Shown: one piece after another, positions 32,436 through 44,200 of the stretch
Layout: each line of letters begins with the position of its first letter
Position numbering within the stretch: the first letter of the stretch is position 1
From: Ciona savignyi
Lineage: Eukaryota; Chordata; Ascidiacea; Phlebobranchia; Cionidae
Reading direction: 5' to 3'
Assembly (NCBI GenBank): GCA_000149265.1
Contig: CH001993.1
Coordinates: forward strand, 628,531 to 692,530
DNA length: 64,000 nt
Notes under the pieces: generated by a model
The model's database searches: none
Told to the model about the DNA's origin: nothing
The model's input: the letters and a program-made list of their open reading frames with translations, nothing else
Program-made: the position numbers and the translations under genes

Positions 32436-33283
32436 ATTGTGACCTGATGACAGATCACGATTGTGGTCTAATTGTACTTAACGAGGATACAAAGTAGCGC
32501 GAACATGTGATAAAGTTACTACAAGATGACGCAATCAGATCATTAGCTGGTACTGTACACGCTGCGACTACTTTTAAACACCGTTTGAAGTAGTGAAAAA
32601 AACTTTTCATTCCTATATGTTTTGTTAAACTGAAGTCATTTTGGGTTTGAAACTTTGACCGTTAAAAAAGTTGCGACTAAACAAGCAGGTTATACCGGAA
32701 ATAAATTTATTTTGAATGCGAATAACCAAATGATTTCTGTCACTTGAGACAAAACACACACACAAATTTCGGCACGACCTATTTGACAAAACACCGGGAT
32801 AAATAAATAATATTTGTACTTTTCATGCCACAAAATCACATAAATGCTTTTTTAGCAAATTTGATTGTTTAGCTAGTTTCTACACCGACCTATATAATAT
32901 TCAAAGTTGTAGTTGCGTGATTAACCTAGAGAACGGTCGTATCATTATGAATAACAGATGTGGTCTCAGCAAAGAACTGCATAATGCGATTGCCAGTTCA
33001 ACCTGGCCGAGGGCTGATTTTTAATCCGCGGATTCATTTCAATGAGTATGTTCATTCGAGGTCGGTCATTATGACGTATTGTACACGAGACAAAGGAACA
33101 AGTAAGACATGACGCAACACTAGATCATGAGCGTCGAACTATATATATCAGTGCGTGGCGTGTGCGCAAATGGTTTCTTTGTGTTGTTGTGTAAGCGTTT
33201 GCGCCATATGTTGATAGATGGCTGGGAATATAGACACGGCAAGTAAAACGAACGGAAGTATTTGAGATCAGCTTATAGTCAAT

Positions 33284-34712
33284 ATGGGAGCAAATTTATT
33301 TGAATGCTCGGTAGACCGTGTTGATATGAAGAATACTTTAACCGCGGAAGAAGTAAGAGAATGGGTTGTGAGGTCACAATCAGGAACCCAATGCCCAGAG
33401 TCCAGATCACTTCTAGTGTTCGGGTATGGTTCCCTAGTGTGGTTACCGAAGTTTGCATACCATCATCGAGAGGTTGGGTGTATTCATGGCTTCGTCAGAC
33501 GGTTCTGGCAGGGAAACGTTTCACACCGAGGGGTACCGGGTTCGGTGAGTACACTTTGCTATATACCTAGTAGCAAGTTTAAGACTGATAGCCTATACTG
33601 AATTAATAGTTTTTTTATTGCTTTTTTAGTAATATTTATTCAATGCTTTTTTCCTTTTATCTGCCATTTTTATTATAAACGTTCAGAGTTAACGTTTTTT
33701 AAATCACCTATTATTTGGGAACTTCCATTAAATATTCTTTCTTTAATTTACAGCCTGGTCGAGTCGTGACCTTGGTTGCTGACCGAGAGGTAAGTTGGAT
33801 CGTTACGACGTGTTTTGACTAGGATATGAAGTTTGTGTGTTTATCTCTGCAATGGGAAAACCCCCCTATGTATATTGGTACTCTATTCTATAGTACAACC
33901 CATTAATCTACTGGGTCCAGTAGGTGTCCGATAGTGCCTTGCCAAGAACACAAAATTTACGATCGTGTGGCCGAATGGTTAACGCGGCCGATACATATAC
34001 CGACTCCTATAAAAAAAACGGTCCTGGTAACGAGCCCATCAGGAGTTAGAAACTTGGATCGGTAAAAAAAACTACACAAATAACTAGCTATAGCGATTAG
34101 TTTTGAACGTGCAACGCACGACTTGACATGCGGTTTTAATATCTATGAAATTTCCAGGGCGTGACATGGGGAGTCGCTTACCACCTGAAAGGCAAGCAAC
34201 AGATTGAATCTGCACTTCAGCACCTCGTTACTAGAGAGATGATTAAGGGCGGATATGACGTAGCGACCACTATGTTCCATGGCCAGCTATCTTACAACGT
34301 GCTGACCTTCGTTGCGACGCCCGACAACGCGCATTACCTCGGCCCAGCACCGGTGGACACTGTTGCCAACACCATCGTCAACTCGCGAGGTCAAAGCGGC
34401 CATAACCTCGAGTATATATTTAACCTGGTGGATGCGCTGCGGGTAGAGGCGCCACAGGGTGTGGACAACCACCTCCATTCACTCGAGGAGGCCTGTCATC
34501 GCAGGCTTAGCCACATTCTCATCAACCGACATCGTGCGTTCTGCTGCGATGGCACGGACACCTCCGAATGTATGGCAGAATGTCACAAATGCTTAACAAC
34601 AAGACACTCGGACGACGACGCGTATATTATCGACTGCTTTACGCGTAGAATGGACAAAATAAAGGCGGTCATAGCGCCCATCGTACAACAGCCAGAAAAA
34701 GTAAAGAATTAA
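33284..34712 (+). CDS. ChaC-like gamma-glutamylcyclotransferase
   Basis: Predicted to cleave glutathione to 5-oxoproline and Cys-Gly in the cytosol. Three exons, 33284-33544, 33754-33789 and 34158-34712, all joined in phase 0, give 284 residues. The signature FGYGSLVW lies at residues 46-53, followed by [15 protein letters not shown] and [12 protein letters not shown]. The catalytic glutamate is expected at E126 in [15 protein letters not shown] and the helix around [13 protein letters not shown] complete the fold. Vertebrate ChaC proteins are about 180-220 residues. This one has an N-terminal extension of about 42 residues and a C-terminal extension with six cysteines ([17 protein letters not shown]). 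The start could also be the second Met at residue 15. Whether it is closer to CHAC1 or CHAC2 cannot be settled here. Confidence 0.92.
33818..33955 (-). mobile_element. SINE, partial
   Basis: GTTTATCTCTGCAATGGGAA, TAGTACAACCCATTAATCTA and GTGCCTTGCCAAGAACACA match the SINE with the central part deleted. In the second ChaC intron. Confidence 0.7.
33956..34072 (+). mobile_element. tRNA-Ser-like short element
   Basis: GATCGTGTGGCCGAATGGTT, AACGCGGCCGATACATATAC, AACGGTCCTGG and CGAGCCCATCAGGAGTTAGA, then an A-rich tail. The GACCG arm is GGCCG here, still able to pair with CGGTC. Second ChaC intron. Confidence 0.85.
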
Positions 34713-34995
34713 ATATATTCGTCGATGAATCGGAGGATTGTCGGTTCGATTCTCACGGCGGATGCTCAATAAGCAGATCAAGTTGCATATTGTGGGAACT
34801 CTAAAACGCATTTATGAGATCCAATATACTAATGGTGGATACATCTCCCTAGGAGGATACAAAGCTAAACAAACACTGCTTCGCGCCATGTCCTTCCCTC
34901 TTTTTATTCAATACCATTACCTCAAGTGTTAACGTGTGCCGGTACATTCGTTGCTGCTATCATAGAATATTTTTGCTACGAACACTGTGTTGTTA
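34713..34995. other. Convergent spacer between ChaC and TRMT2A
   Basis: A 283-bp region between two stop codons. It holds a tRNA T-arm-like fragment (GTCGGTTCGATTCTCAC near 34740) and the TRMT2A polyadenylation signal on the minus strand. Confidence 0.7.
34903..34908 (-). terminator. TRMT2A polyadenylation signal
   Basis: AATAAA on the minus strand, 88 bp beyond the TRMT2A stop codon, in the spacer to the convergent ChaC gene. Confidence 0.65.
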
Positions 34996-37900
34996 TTATG
35001 GTAGACAGTCCATAGTTGAATCAGCAGTTTGGCTGACTACAGTAGGTTCGGCGACGGCTGTTTCAGGTGTCGCAACTCCCAGCTGAATTGTAGGTTTCGC
35101 AACTGGTTCAATACGTTTGAACAGCATTACCAACTCGCAGTGCTTTGTGTGGGGAAAGAGGTCCAAAGGTTGGGCCAATACTGGCTTGAATGCAGCCCCA
35201 TTTAATCTCTTCGATTGTGGACGGCATAAACTAAAAACAAACACGTTTGTTTACATGACAATAGCATAAGGAAGGATACTTTTCCTAATTCCCACAAATG
35301 GGAAAACACAAGAGTAATTACATGGAAATTTAACAGATTATCGCAGGTCATTAGTCCGGTTACCAGATCTATTGCACTATGAGAAATAAGATATTGCTAT
35401 AGTTTTTAATCCACTGGTTTAAGGTGATATCTCAGCACCTATCTGGCTATGATCTTATTCCTTATCCAATCGAGTGGATACTTACTCAATAAAGTTATTC
35501 TTGGCTTGGTCCACACTGCAGGAGACGTAGATGAGATGTCGGATGGCCGAGCACTGCCGTATTGCTTTGATAACCTACACAGGGGCATAATCATGGTTTG
35601 GTTTTGTGTTCCAAACATTTTTTTGAAAAGAGGGATTTTGAACAGACGAAATGGGAAAATACCACATATGACAATCCCATGGAAAGGTTTTAACAATTAT
35701 CCTGGTATGGTCTGGGGCAATTTACTTGTGAACATTGTTTTTAAACAAATAATTAAGCTTATGGGTCATAAATTTTAACTAGGGGCTAAAAGATGACTGA
35801 AAAATTTTGGAAAATCAAAAGTGTAACAAAAAATATAAATTGTGTCAGCTGTTAGGCTTGGCCAGCTATCAACATTTTTACAGCTAAAAGGTTGTTGAGT
35901 TGAAACAAGAATTAAGAGATTTTGTCTTTGGCCACTCAGTGAATATCACCTGGATCGAGTAGACTAATGGGTTCCACTTAAGTTAAGGGGACGTCTCAGT
36001 CATATACCACACACTGCAATAGTTCCAACAGGTACATTGCTGACAACCACTAGTCAATCTCCACAATGGAGATAGTTGTAGCAAGAACTAAAACGTGGTG
36101 CTTAACACAGCACTTTGATTAAAATTATAACATTGTAACTTAGATTTCATCAGATCAAATGATACCTTGTAATGCAAACCACGATCTTGGAGGATCCAGG
36201 CCACTGCAATTGAGGTTAGATGACTTTGTGAGGACGCATATTCTCCAGGATGTTGGGAAGAATATCTTCAGCCTTTCCGGCAGGTGGAAGTCGGCGTTCG
36301 AAATATCTAGGGTGAATGATATGTTGCAGTTTCATTGTCGTGAAGGGAAATCGCAAATAGCGTTATCACACGCCCGGCAATCAACAGCATTACCTTGCAG
36401 AATATATCATACGGGTAACTAGAAGTTACCGCACTGAAAGCTGCTGGCAAATTTTATTGCATTATTTTTAACCGCTGTGGAGTTGCGTGGTTGATGCGAA
36501 TAGAAGTACTTCTATCGAACCAAGCGTTAATTACTTCATCGAGAGATACTAAAAGCATGAGTGTCAAAAAAGCGATGAAGATAAAAAGAGTTGAAGGTGC
36601 AAAGGAATAAAAGTAAACAAATAACAAAGTATAAAAAGGTGTATAAAAAGTGTACAAAAAGTGTAATAAAAGTTGTACAAAAGTGTATGAAATAAATTTG
36701 TTTAAAACATTAAGCAACAATCGAGACCCCGTGTGCTCTACAATATTGTTGTGTGTTATAAACGTTCGAGACGTTTCTTTAATTTTTGTACATCCCATAA
36801 TGGATTGTGCATACCAACAATAGAAACACTGCGGACCTACTGTTGAGTTTGGCGTTTTTATCTGCATCAGCGATCGCTTCCTCACATATATCAAGTCCAA
36901 CCACCCTCTTCACACACCCAGCCATCGTAAGCCCGATGGTCCCGGTGCCACAACATATATCCAGCAACACATCCTCCCCTGCCATGCCATCCTGAATGCT
37001 TTGCTTCACCAAATCACCAATGTAGGTGTACAGCACCTCAGCAGCTTGTGTGTTGCACTGGATGGAGATAGGATTTTCATGTTTAACCATTTTAATGGGA
37101 AAGTGCAAGGGATGTTAACACACATGTAATCTTAAGATTATCTTGTGCCCACCGTCGACTACAGGAGCTATCGCGGTGTGTTGTGTATGATTAAAAAGTT
37201 ACTTTAATTTTGATAAAACCCATTATATCACTTGATTTAAGCAATGCCGCTAAGTGGCTAACAGTCAGTTTTAAAACTGCATCCTTTTGGCTAAAGGCGA
37301 TGTGTATACCTACTGAGCTAATCCGTAGGGCAAACAATGGTCACATTGCGACATTCCTTCCAACAATAAGTTCATGCGGTAATTTATACAGTCCACCAAT
37401 GAAATACATGGAATAAATTTGTTCATTCAAACCAATAGAGATATAATGCACCATATGAGCTACCAAACACACACAAGTGAAATCAGTTTTAACAAACCTG
37501 AAAAAATGCTTCAGGTGAAATTCGAAATTTCAAATTAAGTAATTGTTCGTAAATGACGCCATCTCCAGTGAGGGTGGTACATGGAAGTTGGTTGTTGGTG
37601 CGGTGTGTTGGTACCACCTGGTACAACAGGGTGCTCACATCCAATTTATTCTCGCTGATATATTCCAGCATCCGTGATAATTCCTCCTTCAGTTCCGCAT
37701 CACTCAAACTCTATAAATGATGATTTTAGGATAGGATATTCATGTTTATCCTCGTGAATGGGAAAACCAAGGGAGTTAACACACGGGCAATCGTCAGATC
37801 ACCTCGCGCCCACCGTCGGGTTACCGGAGCTATTACATTGTGCTATGTATGATTTAAAAGTTCCTTCGATTTGGTAGAACCTATTTATCTGCTGGGTTCA

Positions 37901-40900
37901 GGCAATTTGCGTTAAGTGGCTTGTCCAAGGACACAACCGACTAGCTAGCAACCAGTTCAGAATCTGCAATCTTTTGGATGAAAGGCGCCACACTAAACAA
38001 CCAGACTAACCGATTAGACATTTTACTCAGATAAACCATGTGAGCTAAACTCCAACCTGTTTGCATAGCGAGACTATGACCATGGATTCGTGTTGCTGGG
38101 TGGTTCGCACTGTTATTTGCTTCCAATACCCCTCATGAGTGTGTGTGTTGTACACAGAGAGCTTGGATTGAGTGATGAATTGCGTGAAGCACGCAGCTAT
38201 CTGCTTCATTACCTCTGGAACATGCACCAGACATCCTGGGGACTCCACAGCACTCACTTGGTCCCTGGGTGACAAACAGTATTGATATCCGTATCACATT
38301 CATAAACAACAACATGGCCAGTAACACAACTAGCCATATTATATGGTTAACATAACTCGCACAAAGCCATTGGAATACTGGTTCGAAAAAAGACAGAACA
38401 GTCTTAAGAATAAACAACACACTGCAATAGCTACGGTAACCCGAAAGTGGGCGTGAGGTGTTCTGACGATTACTCGTGTGTTAACCCCCGTGCATTTTCA
38501 CATGTCTGGGGATAAAACATGAATGTCCTATATCGTAAACAAGAATTCCAGCTGTTAAAAATGTAGTATATTTAAAAATACTCACAAATGTAGTTATAAT
38601 TGAAAAAACCACAATATTTTCCGTAGTTTTGTACCTTACACAATCCACACATTTTTCACTCATTACGTAGATAACCAAATAATACTTAATGATACTGAGA
38701 AGTCGATATGCTTCTATTTTCTGTCCGGTTAGTCTGGTGGTTTAGTGCGAAGCGTTTCAACCGAAAGGTTGCAGGTGTGAAACTGGTCGCTAGCTAGTCC
38801 GTTGTGTCCTTGGGTAAGACACTTAACGGACATTGCCTGAACCCAGCGAATTAATGGGTTATACCAAATTGGAAGGAACGCACGGGGATAAACATAATTA
38901 TACAATTCAATCTAATCCAATTTGGATAACTAATCAACACCAACTAAATCACACACAAAAAATAACAAGAGAGCCCACCTATACCGGCCCAGTCTAAACC
39001 CAACCACGGTTTCTTCTTTGGAGTTCTTGCCGACAGTAAATCCACATTTGTTCCTGTATCCCTCGATGACAGGGGAGGCTAGGATTGGATTCACTGGGCA
39101 GCAAAACCCGGTTTCTTTCTTCTGTTGCATCAACCACACAAATACCTGTAATGTATATTTATTAAATGTTAATAACAACAAAAATTCGCTGTCGACTACA
39201 AAACAACAACTTTTTATTTACTAGAACAAGAATTGAATGTCAAACACAACAGTAATTTGCTGGTAACATAAAAAAGATGAATTCTATTAAGTAATAGTTG
39301 TAAAGTCACTGAAATAAAATGGGATGTCATCCTGTATTATCTCCGGACTCCCAGTACAGGAAACACAAAGAAGTGACTGTTATAATTATAATATGTGCTA
39401 ATTAAATTATCTTGTGTTCACTGGGGGGTTATTGGAGCTAATACAGTGTGGTATTGGCTGTATATAAAGAGAGTTTTAATCTCATTAATTGATGCACTCG
39501 ATTCAGGCATCATTTACTCGGTTACTGGTCAACTGACAAGCAGAAGGTCAGTACACTACCAACAACCTTTCTGCTGTCATGTCAACATGTCATGAGCTAA
39601 CCAGCCAGATGATGTTTGGTTGATTCCTAATCACGAATACAACCAACCTCATTATCGAGCCGATCAACTGCCGAGATCTTCTTCCTAGCATCAGTGAGAC
39701 TCTCACAGACTGCTTTCTGTTTCAGTTGGAGTTGTTCCTGGTACTCCATCTTCCACCAAGGTATCACCGTGTTCCTCAGCTCATCTGGATTAAAGTAGGA
39801 ATTGTACTAAATATTGATGGTGTGGGAAATGTACCAACCCTCAGTTGAAATATCGGGTTTCAATCTCTTGATCTGCTGAGTATCGGCATCTCCTTCCCTC
39901 TTCTTCCCAGCCATCGCATCAACCTTGGGTTTTGCACTCTTCACTACCAGCTCCTTTCCTTTCAACTTGTACCTACAAATCAACACTTTAAAATACTTCT
40001 GACTGGTTCGCTTAGTCAGAGCACCAGATGAATGGTTGTTGAATAGATACCAGCGACTGACTACTCAAGTTGTGTACTGAAACCTGTGGATTAATATGTT
40101 GAAACCATACCCACATGTTAATCAATTGCAACACGCTGCAAAAGCTCTAGTAACCCAACTGAGCTACAAGGTAACCTAACGATTGCCTGGGTGCTAACAA
40201 TCCTTGCTTTTTCCTATCCATAAGAGAAACTAGATTATTTATCCTAATACTAATTTTCATTCAAAAGTGGCTTACAAATTAAGCTTGTCCAGAGCAGCCA
40301 TTTTATCCTGCTCATTCTTGAAGGTGACGTATGCCTTTCTGATTCGCGACACCACATTAATCTTGTGAGGGTTCAGCTTTAACTTCTTCCCCATTAGTCT
40401 CTTGAGGTCTCCTGCAATAAGATGGGGTCAACCACTGTGTGAGAACAGCCTATTAAACATACCGTAACCACAGTAATCTGGTAGGTTCCCAACCTCTATC
40501 TTGAATACCTCAGATGTGAAGTTGGATGTCTTGGTGTAGCCGTAGTCGTCACAAGGATCGATTGAAGTGTCAGTGTTGCCAGGTACCGCTTCCGTTTTGA
40601 CAATTACAGTTTCAGTGTTGCCATGGTCACCTTCAGTATTGACAATTGTGGTTTCAGTGTTGCCATTTTCAGCTTCTTTTTTTACAATTGTGGTTTCAGT
40701 GTTGCCATTTACACATTCTTTTTTGACAATTACACTTTCAGTGTTGCCATTTTCAGGTTCTTTTTTGACAATTACACTTTCAGTGTTGCCATTTTCAGCA
40801 TCTTTTTTGACAATTACAGTTTCAGTGTTGCCATGAACACCTTCAGGGTTGCCATGAACACCTTCAGTGTTGCCAATTGTGGTTTCAGTGTTGCCATGTT

Positions 40901-40988
40901 CAGATTCTGTTTTGACAATAACAGTTTCAGTGTTGCCAAGTGGCACATCAGTATGTACCATAGCTTCAACCACAACTTCAGGATCCAT
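34996..40988 (-). CDS. TRMT2A: tRNA (uracil-5-)-methyltransferase A
   Basis: SAM-dependent enzyme that makes m5U54 in the T loop of tRNAs. Exons from the 3' end of the gene: 34996-35230, 35486-35574, 36166-36306, 36841-37057, 37498-37710, 38057-38264, 38979-39145, 39648-39784, 39839-39972, 40276-40411, 40463-40988. Order in the protein: an N-terminal stretch of 14-residue repeats (GNTESVIVKKEPEN), an RRM domain (FKIEVGNLPDYCGYGDLKRL to AYVTFKNEQDK), VIEGYRNKCGFTVG, a TRAM-class central part with HEGYWKQITVRTT, the SAM site LLDICCGTGTIGL, the GLHYK region and the catalytic Cys in LIYVSCS. The C terminus has PLDLFPHTKHCELVMLF. Exon 36166-36306 has about four extra bases and stops in frame, while all other junctions keep phase. 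The family motif SCNP reads SCSV here. Confidence 0.92.
35270..35445 (-). mobile_element. SINE, decayed
   Basis: CCCACAAATGGGAAAACACAAG, GGTTACCAGATCTATTGCAC and CCACTGGTTTAAGGTGATAT match the SINE body. TRMT2A intron. Confidence 0.6.
36166..36306 (-). pseudogene. TRMT2A: TRMT2A exon with several frameshifts
   Basis: The acceptor (CCCTAG) and donor (AAG|GTATCA) are intact and their phases fit the neighbours. The exon is 141 bp where 137 would keep frame. Reading needs shifts after NISNADFH, after GKAEDILPNILENMRPHK, and inside LDPPR/RGLHYK. The order matches the family exactly, so it is the true exon with extra bases. These could be consensus errors or real mutations. Confidence 0.8.
37066..37332 (-). 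mobile_element. SINE, diverged, next to a TRMT2A acceptor
   Basis: GATAGGATTTTCATGTTTAA at the left, TAACACACATGTAATCTTAA in the body and a head ending AGCTAATCCGTAGGGC. Its tail, read on the minus strand, lies about 10 bp upstream of the acceptor of exon 36841-37057. Confidence 0.75.
37728..38025 (-). mobile_element. tRNA-headed SINE, full length
   Basis: AGGATAGGATATTCATGTTT at the left, an intact body and a head ending AACCGATTAGACA. The tail lies about 17 bp upstream of the acceptor of TRMT2A exon 37498-37710. Confidence 0.88.
38400..38525 (+). mobile_element. SINE 3' remnant
   Basis: AACACACTGCAATAGCTACG, GTAACCCGAAAGTGGGCGTG and GGGGATAAAACATGAATGTCC, the 3' half of the family. TRMT2A intron. 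Confidence 0.75.
38724..38910 (+). mobile_element. SINE with internal deletion
   Basis: Head and first body half are well kept (GTTTCAACCGAAAGGTTGCA, TCGCTAGCTAGTC, GACACTTAACGGACATTGCC). It then jumps from GGAAGGAACG directly to the terminal ACGGGGATAAACATAA, so the central third is missing. Confidence 0.8.
39390..39610 (-). mobile_element. SINE, decayed
   Basis: TTCACTGGGGGGTTATTGGA, GCTAATACAGTGTGGTATTG and a head ending GAGCTAACCAGCCAGA. In the TRMT2A intron just before exon 39648. Confidence 0.55.
40005..40255 (+). mobile_element. SINE, decayed
   Basis: GACTGGTTCGCTTAGTCAGA head, GCAACACGCTGCAAAAGCTC and CTAACGATTGCCTGGGTGCT in the body. TRMT2A intron. Confidence 0.55.
40560..40960 (-). 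repeat. TRMT2A: 42-bp coding minisatellite in TRMT2A exon 1
   Basis: About ten imperfect units encode variants of GNTETVIVKKEAEN, some shortened (GNPEGVH). Frame is kept throughout, so the array is translated. Residues are mixed acidic and basic; no known motif. Vertebrate TRMT2A N termini lack such an array as far as I know. Confidence 0.9.
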
Positions 40989-41294
40989 CTTCTTAAAGTA
41001 AATCCAATTTATTTAACTACGATGTTACCCACTAACCTACAACATGCAACAGTTCATTTTAATACCAAAGAAATAGGTTTATTCTAGTCGATATCACGGT
41101 GGTATGTCCATGCAGGTCTGAACTACTAAGCGTAGATGAACAATTGTTTAAAAATATGATTCAAATTGTTGCAAAATTACAGAAACAACGAGGATTTCAA
41201 ACTCATTTAAAGGACGCAGCGTGTGTAAAAGCGATAATTGTTCGAGTAGGGACAGAAAATCAATAGCTTCTGATATGTGGTGACATTAGTCACA
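40989..41294 (-). promoter_or_regulatory. FNTB-TRMT2A intercistronic region
   Basis: 306 bp between the FNTB stop and the TRMT2A start on the same strand. It contains AATAAA (minus strand, 41078-41083), about 90 bp upstream of the TRMT2A ATG, and an AG (TTTACTTTAAG|AAG) directly before that ATG. There is little room for an independent promoter after the FNTB 3' end. Confidence 0.55.
41078..41083 (-). terminator. FNTB polyadenylation signal
   Basis: AATAAA on the minus strand, about 210 bp after the FNTB stop codon and about 90 bp before the TRMT2A start codon. Confidence 0.6.
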
Positions 41295-44200
41295 TCAACT
41301 ATCTAACGGGAGTTTGTTGAAATGTTCCAATGCGGCAATCACAGCATTACATGTCACATTGAATGCTGGATGGATGGGTTCCTGTAAAACATGATCACAT
41401 CACACCAATCCTTATTTGACCATGTCCATGCTTACCAGTTGATTGGCAGCTCCCCCAATGATATAAGGGTGAGGTGTGGGGGGGTGTTGTGCACTGGATA
41501 ACCCACTCAACCCATAGCAGGTGTGGTAGAAATCAGGTGACCTGGGAAACATGGTGGTGTATGGGATGGAAATTTCATCCACATAGGTTAGTCAGTTAGA
41601 GTTGGTAGTCAGTAGAAAGGTGTGCGAAGCATTGTGCATCAAATTTCTATAAAAAATGAATTTCCAGGTGATTTGTTGTTGGTGGCTCCGCTCGACTTAA
41701 AATCTATGATCTATCCCCCCCTCGTTGGTCCAGTGCGAAAAAGGGGCCGTAGCCAAAAGGTTGTTGAATTAAAACTACCCATTAGCTAGTCGTCTGAGTA
41801 CTTGGATATTGCCTAAACTCATTTTAATCATACAAAACACAATATAAAGGCTCCGGTAACCCGATGGTGGGTAGGAGGTAACCTAAAGATTGCTCATGTG
41901 ATAACCACCCTTGTGCTATTCCTGGGGATAAATTTTGTGATAACTCGAGGTGATAACAAAAAAAAATTATTTTGTGATAACATGTGATAACCACCCTTGT
42001 GCTATTCCTGAGGATATATTAAAGGGGATATTCATGAACATCCTGGCTTACTTACTTTCCCGGCTTGTCCACTAGACCACCAAAGGAACTCTGACAACAC
42101 AGCAGGAGATAAAACTGTAAAGCTCCCTGGTCATACAGCCACGAATGCTGGTGAAAGGAATGAGTTAGAATGCTGGTCGGATGGCAACTAGCAACTTTCT
42201 TGAATCACCTCATTTAGCTCAGCTAGATGGCTGTCTTCCAACACTTTATTATGCAACAAAGGCAACACACCACCTTGCCAGAATGAGTAGCACCCATCCA
42301 CGAGTTTGTTTGTCCTTCCCTATAAAGTCAGTATTAACATCATTGGCTGAATAATACAAATATTGCAGTTTTTTACAAACTAAATAAAACAAAAAAATAT
42401 TCCCAATTCTAAGCTGTACAACAGGCACACTTTTAAGCAGGTAAACAAACATATGTGTTTGTTTCTTTCCGCTGGCTATGCTCACAACAAAGATTCAAAC
42501 CAAAGGGGTGTCCCCTTACAAATCGACTTAAACGTTTATATGAACACAACATACTTAGCAACACCATAAAAACATTGTTTTACAGGGCTCGACATACACA
42601 CTTGTCCAATATAAAAATTAACAAAGTATGATGATGATTACATAGGGACAGTTCACCTGGAATCCTCCTTCCAAAGACATCTGTCTGTTAACGACCCAGC
42701 GAAGCAGTTTATCGGTGTCGACCAGTTTGGCATGGTTCAGGATGACCAGAGCAGCGTACCCACAGAAGGTGTACCCCCCATGTGCCTCCGCTCCAGGTGC
42801 TCCCCCTATCCCCCCTTCGTACGTTTGACATCTGTTTTTGTTTTAGTATAATCTTTTTTTGCTTAGTAATAAATAGAAGCACATGAAACACATCATGATA
42901 CAGAAACAAAAAAAATGGCAAACAGACAAATCATTAAAAAGCATGGTCAAAAAATGTAATAATTGTTATTGTTAAGAATAACGGATGTGGTTGTCAAAGC
43001 TAAGTAATATGATTTTGTACTTAGGAAACCACAGAGGTCGTGAACACAAAGCTAATTGTTAGGAACCTCGCGCATAAATTTATTGATAAAAATGAAAATT
43101 AGGAGCACAGTGGTGTTAGCGTACCTTACAACCCATTGCGGGGAGTTATCAAAGAGATCCACTACTTTCTCCACCAATCCAACCAGTGCAACAACCGATG
43201 CAGCACAATACAAGCTCCTGGTGTCTGCTTCCCCACCCTCATGCATTGTGAAGCTTCCATCCTTCTGTTTCATCCGCCACAGAAATTCAAGCAGCGATTT
43301 CCTACAAAAAACGGAAAATGTATTAATCAGCAGGTAATTCACTGGTCTAACAGGTATGGTAGAAGATGATATGGGCTGTTCATGTTTTATCAGTAACTAG
43401 CTAAATGCGGGGTTGTTTTATTGTCATTACATGGACAATGGTCAGATTACCTGGCAACCCAACGATGGGTTACCAGAGCCATAGCAATATTCTACATCAT
43501 GCTAAGCTGCATGCCCTGCTGTCATATTTGTTACTGTTCAAAATGATGCGGATTCTGTGATCACTACGCTTAAAGATGTACATATGGCTTAGATCTTGTT
43601 AAATAAAAACGAACCTTAGTGTTAAAACCCAAGAAGCATGTTACTTAATAATAAACTCCCACCTATTAATTACAGAGTATGCTTCTTCTGTTGCAAGTTC
43701 ACACAAGCAGTTAACTGCTGCATAGGTTGGTGCGAGGTGGGACATTTGACCCGGCCCGCCACCGAACCCACCCTCTTTGTTCTGGCACTTCGATAGAAAC
43801 TTGCAGATCCTGTTTAATATTCCTTGCTGTCATGTCCACCAGTGCAAGGGAGGCATACCTTACCGAAGCTTTTGCTCATCAGGTATTGGGTGTTTCAATA
43901 AAGCCAAACTGTGGACAATCCAGTAGCACAACCAAGGCCGACTTGCATCAAGACACTGCAAGGAAGAAGGTATTAGGTTGCTTTTTTAATAGTCTTCTCA
44001 GTAAATGTTGTGGAAAATATTGGCGTTAAAATAATACATGGTACATTTGTGTTTTTTTTTAATTTTTTTGGATTCTGATGCATTTTTGTTATTTTGTTCA
44101 TGCATACATCGTGCAGACTAATGTATAAATCCTTCACCTTAAATTTCCTAACATGTTATGAAAAAAAATAGAGCTCTAAAGGCAACGACCACACAGGGTA

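Larger units (their letters stand above)
29374..33283. other. Spacer between LRP4 and the ChaC gene
   Basis: No exon recognised in 3.9 kb. Contents: a possible LRP4 polyadenylation signal AATAAA near 29711, a tRNA-like fragment at 29756-29830, a decayed SINE near 30713-30880, and the hAT-type element 31953-32435. The rest is AT-rich and featureless to me. Confidence 0.6.

Noticed and set aside
40567-41087. Plus-strand frames of 89 and 154 residues
   Set aside because: Antisense shadows of the repetitive first exon of TRMT2A, which is supported by splice phase and the RRM that follows.
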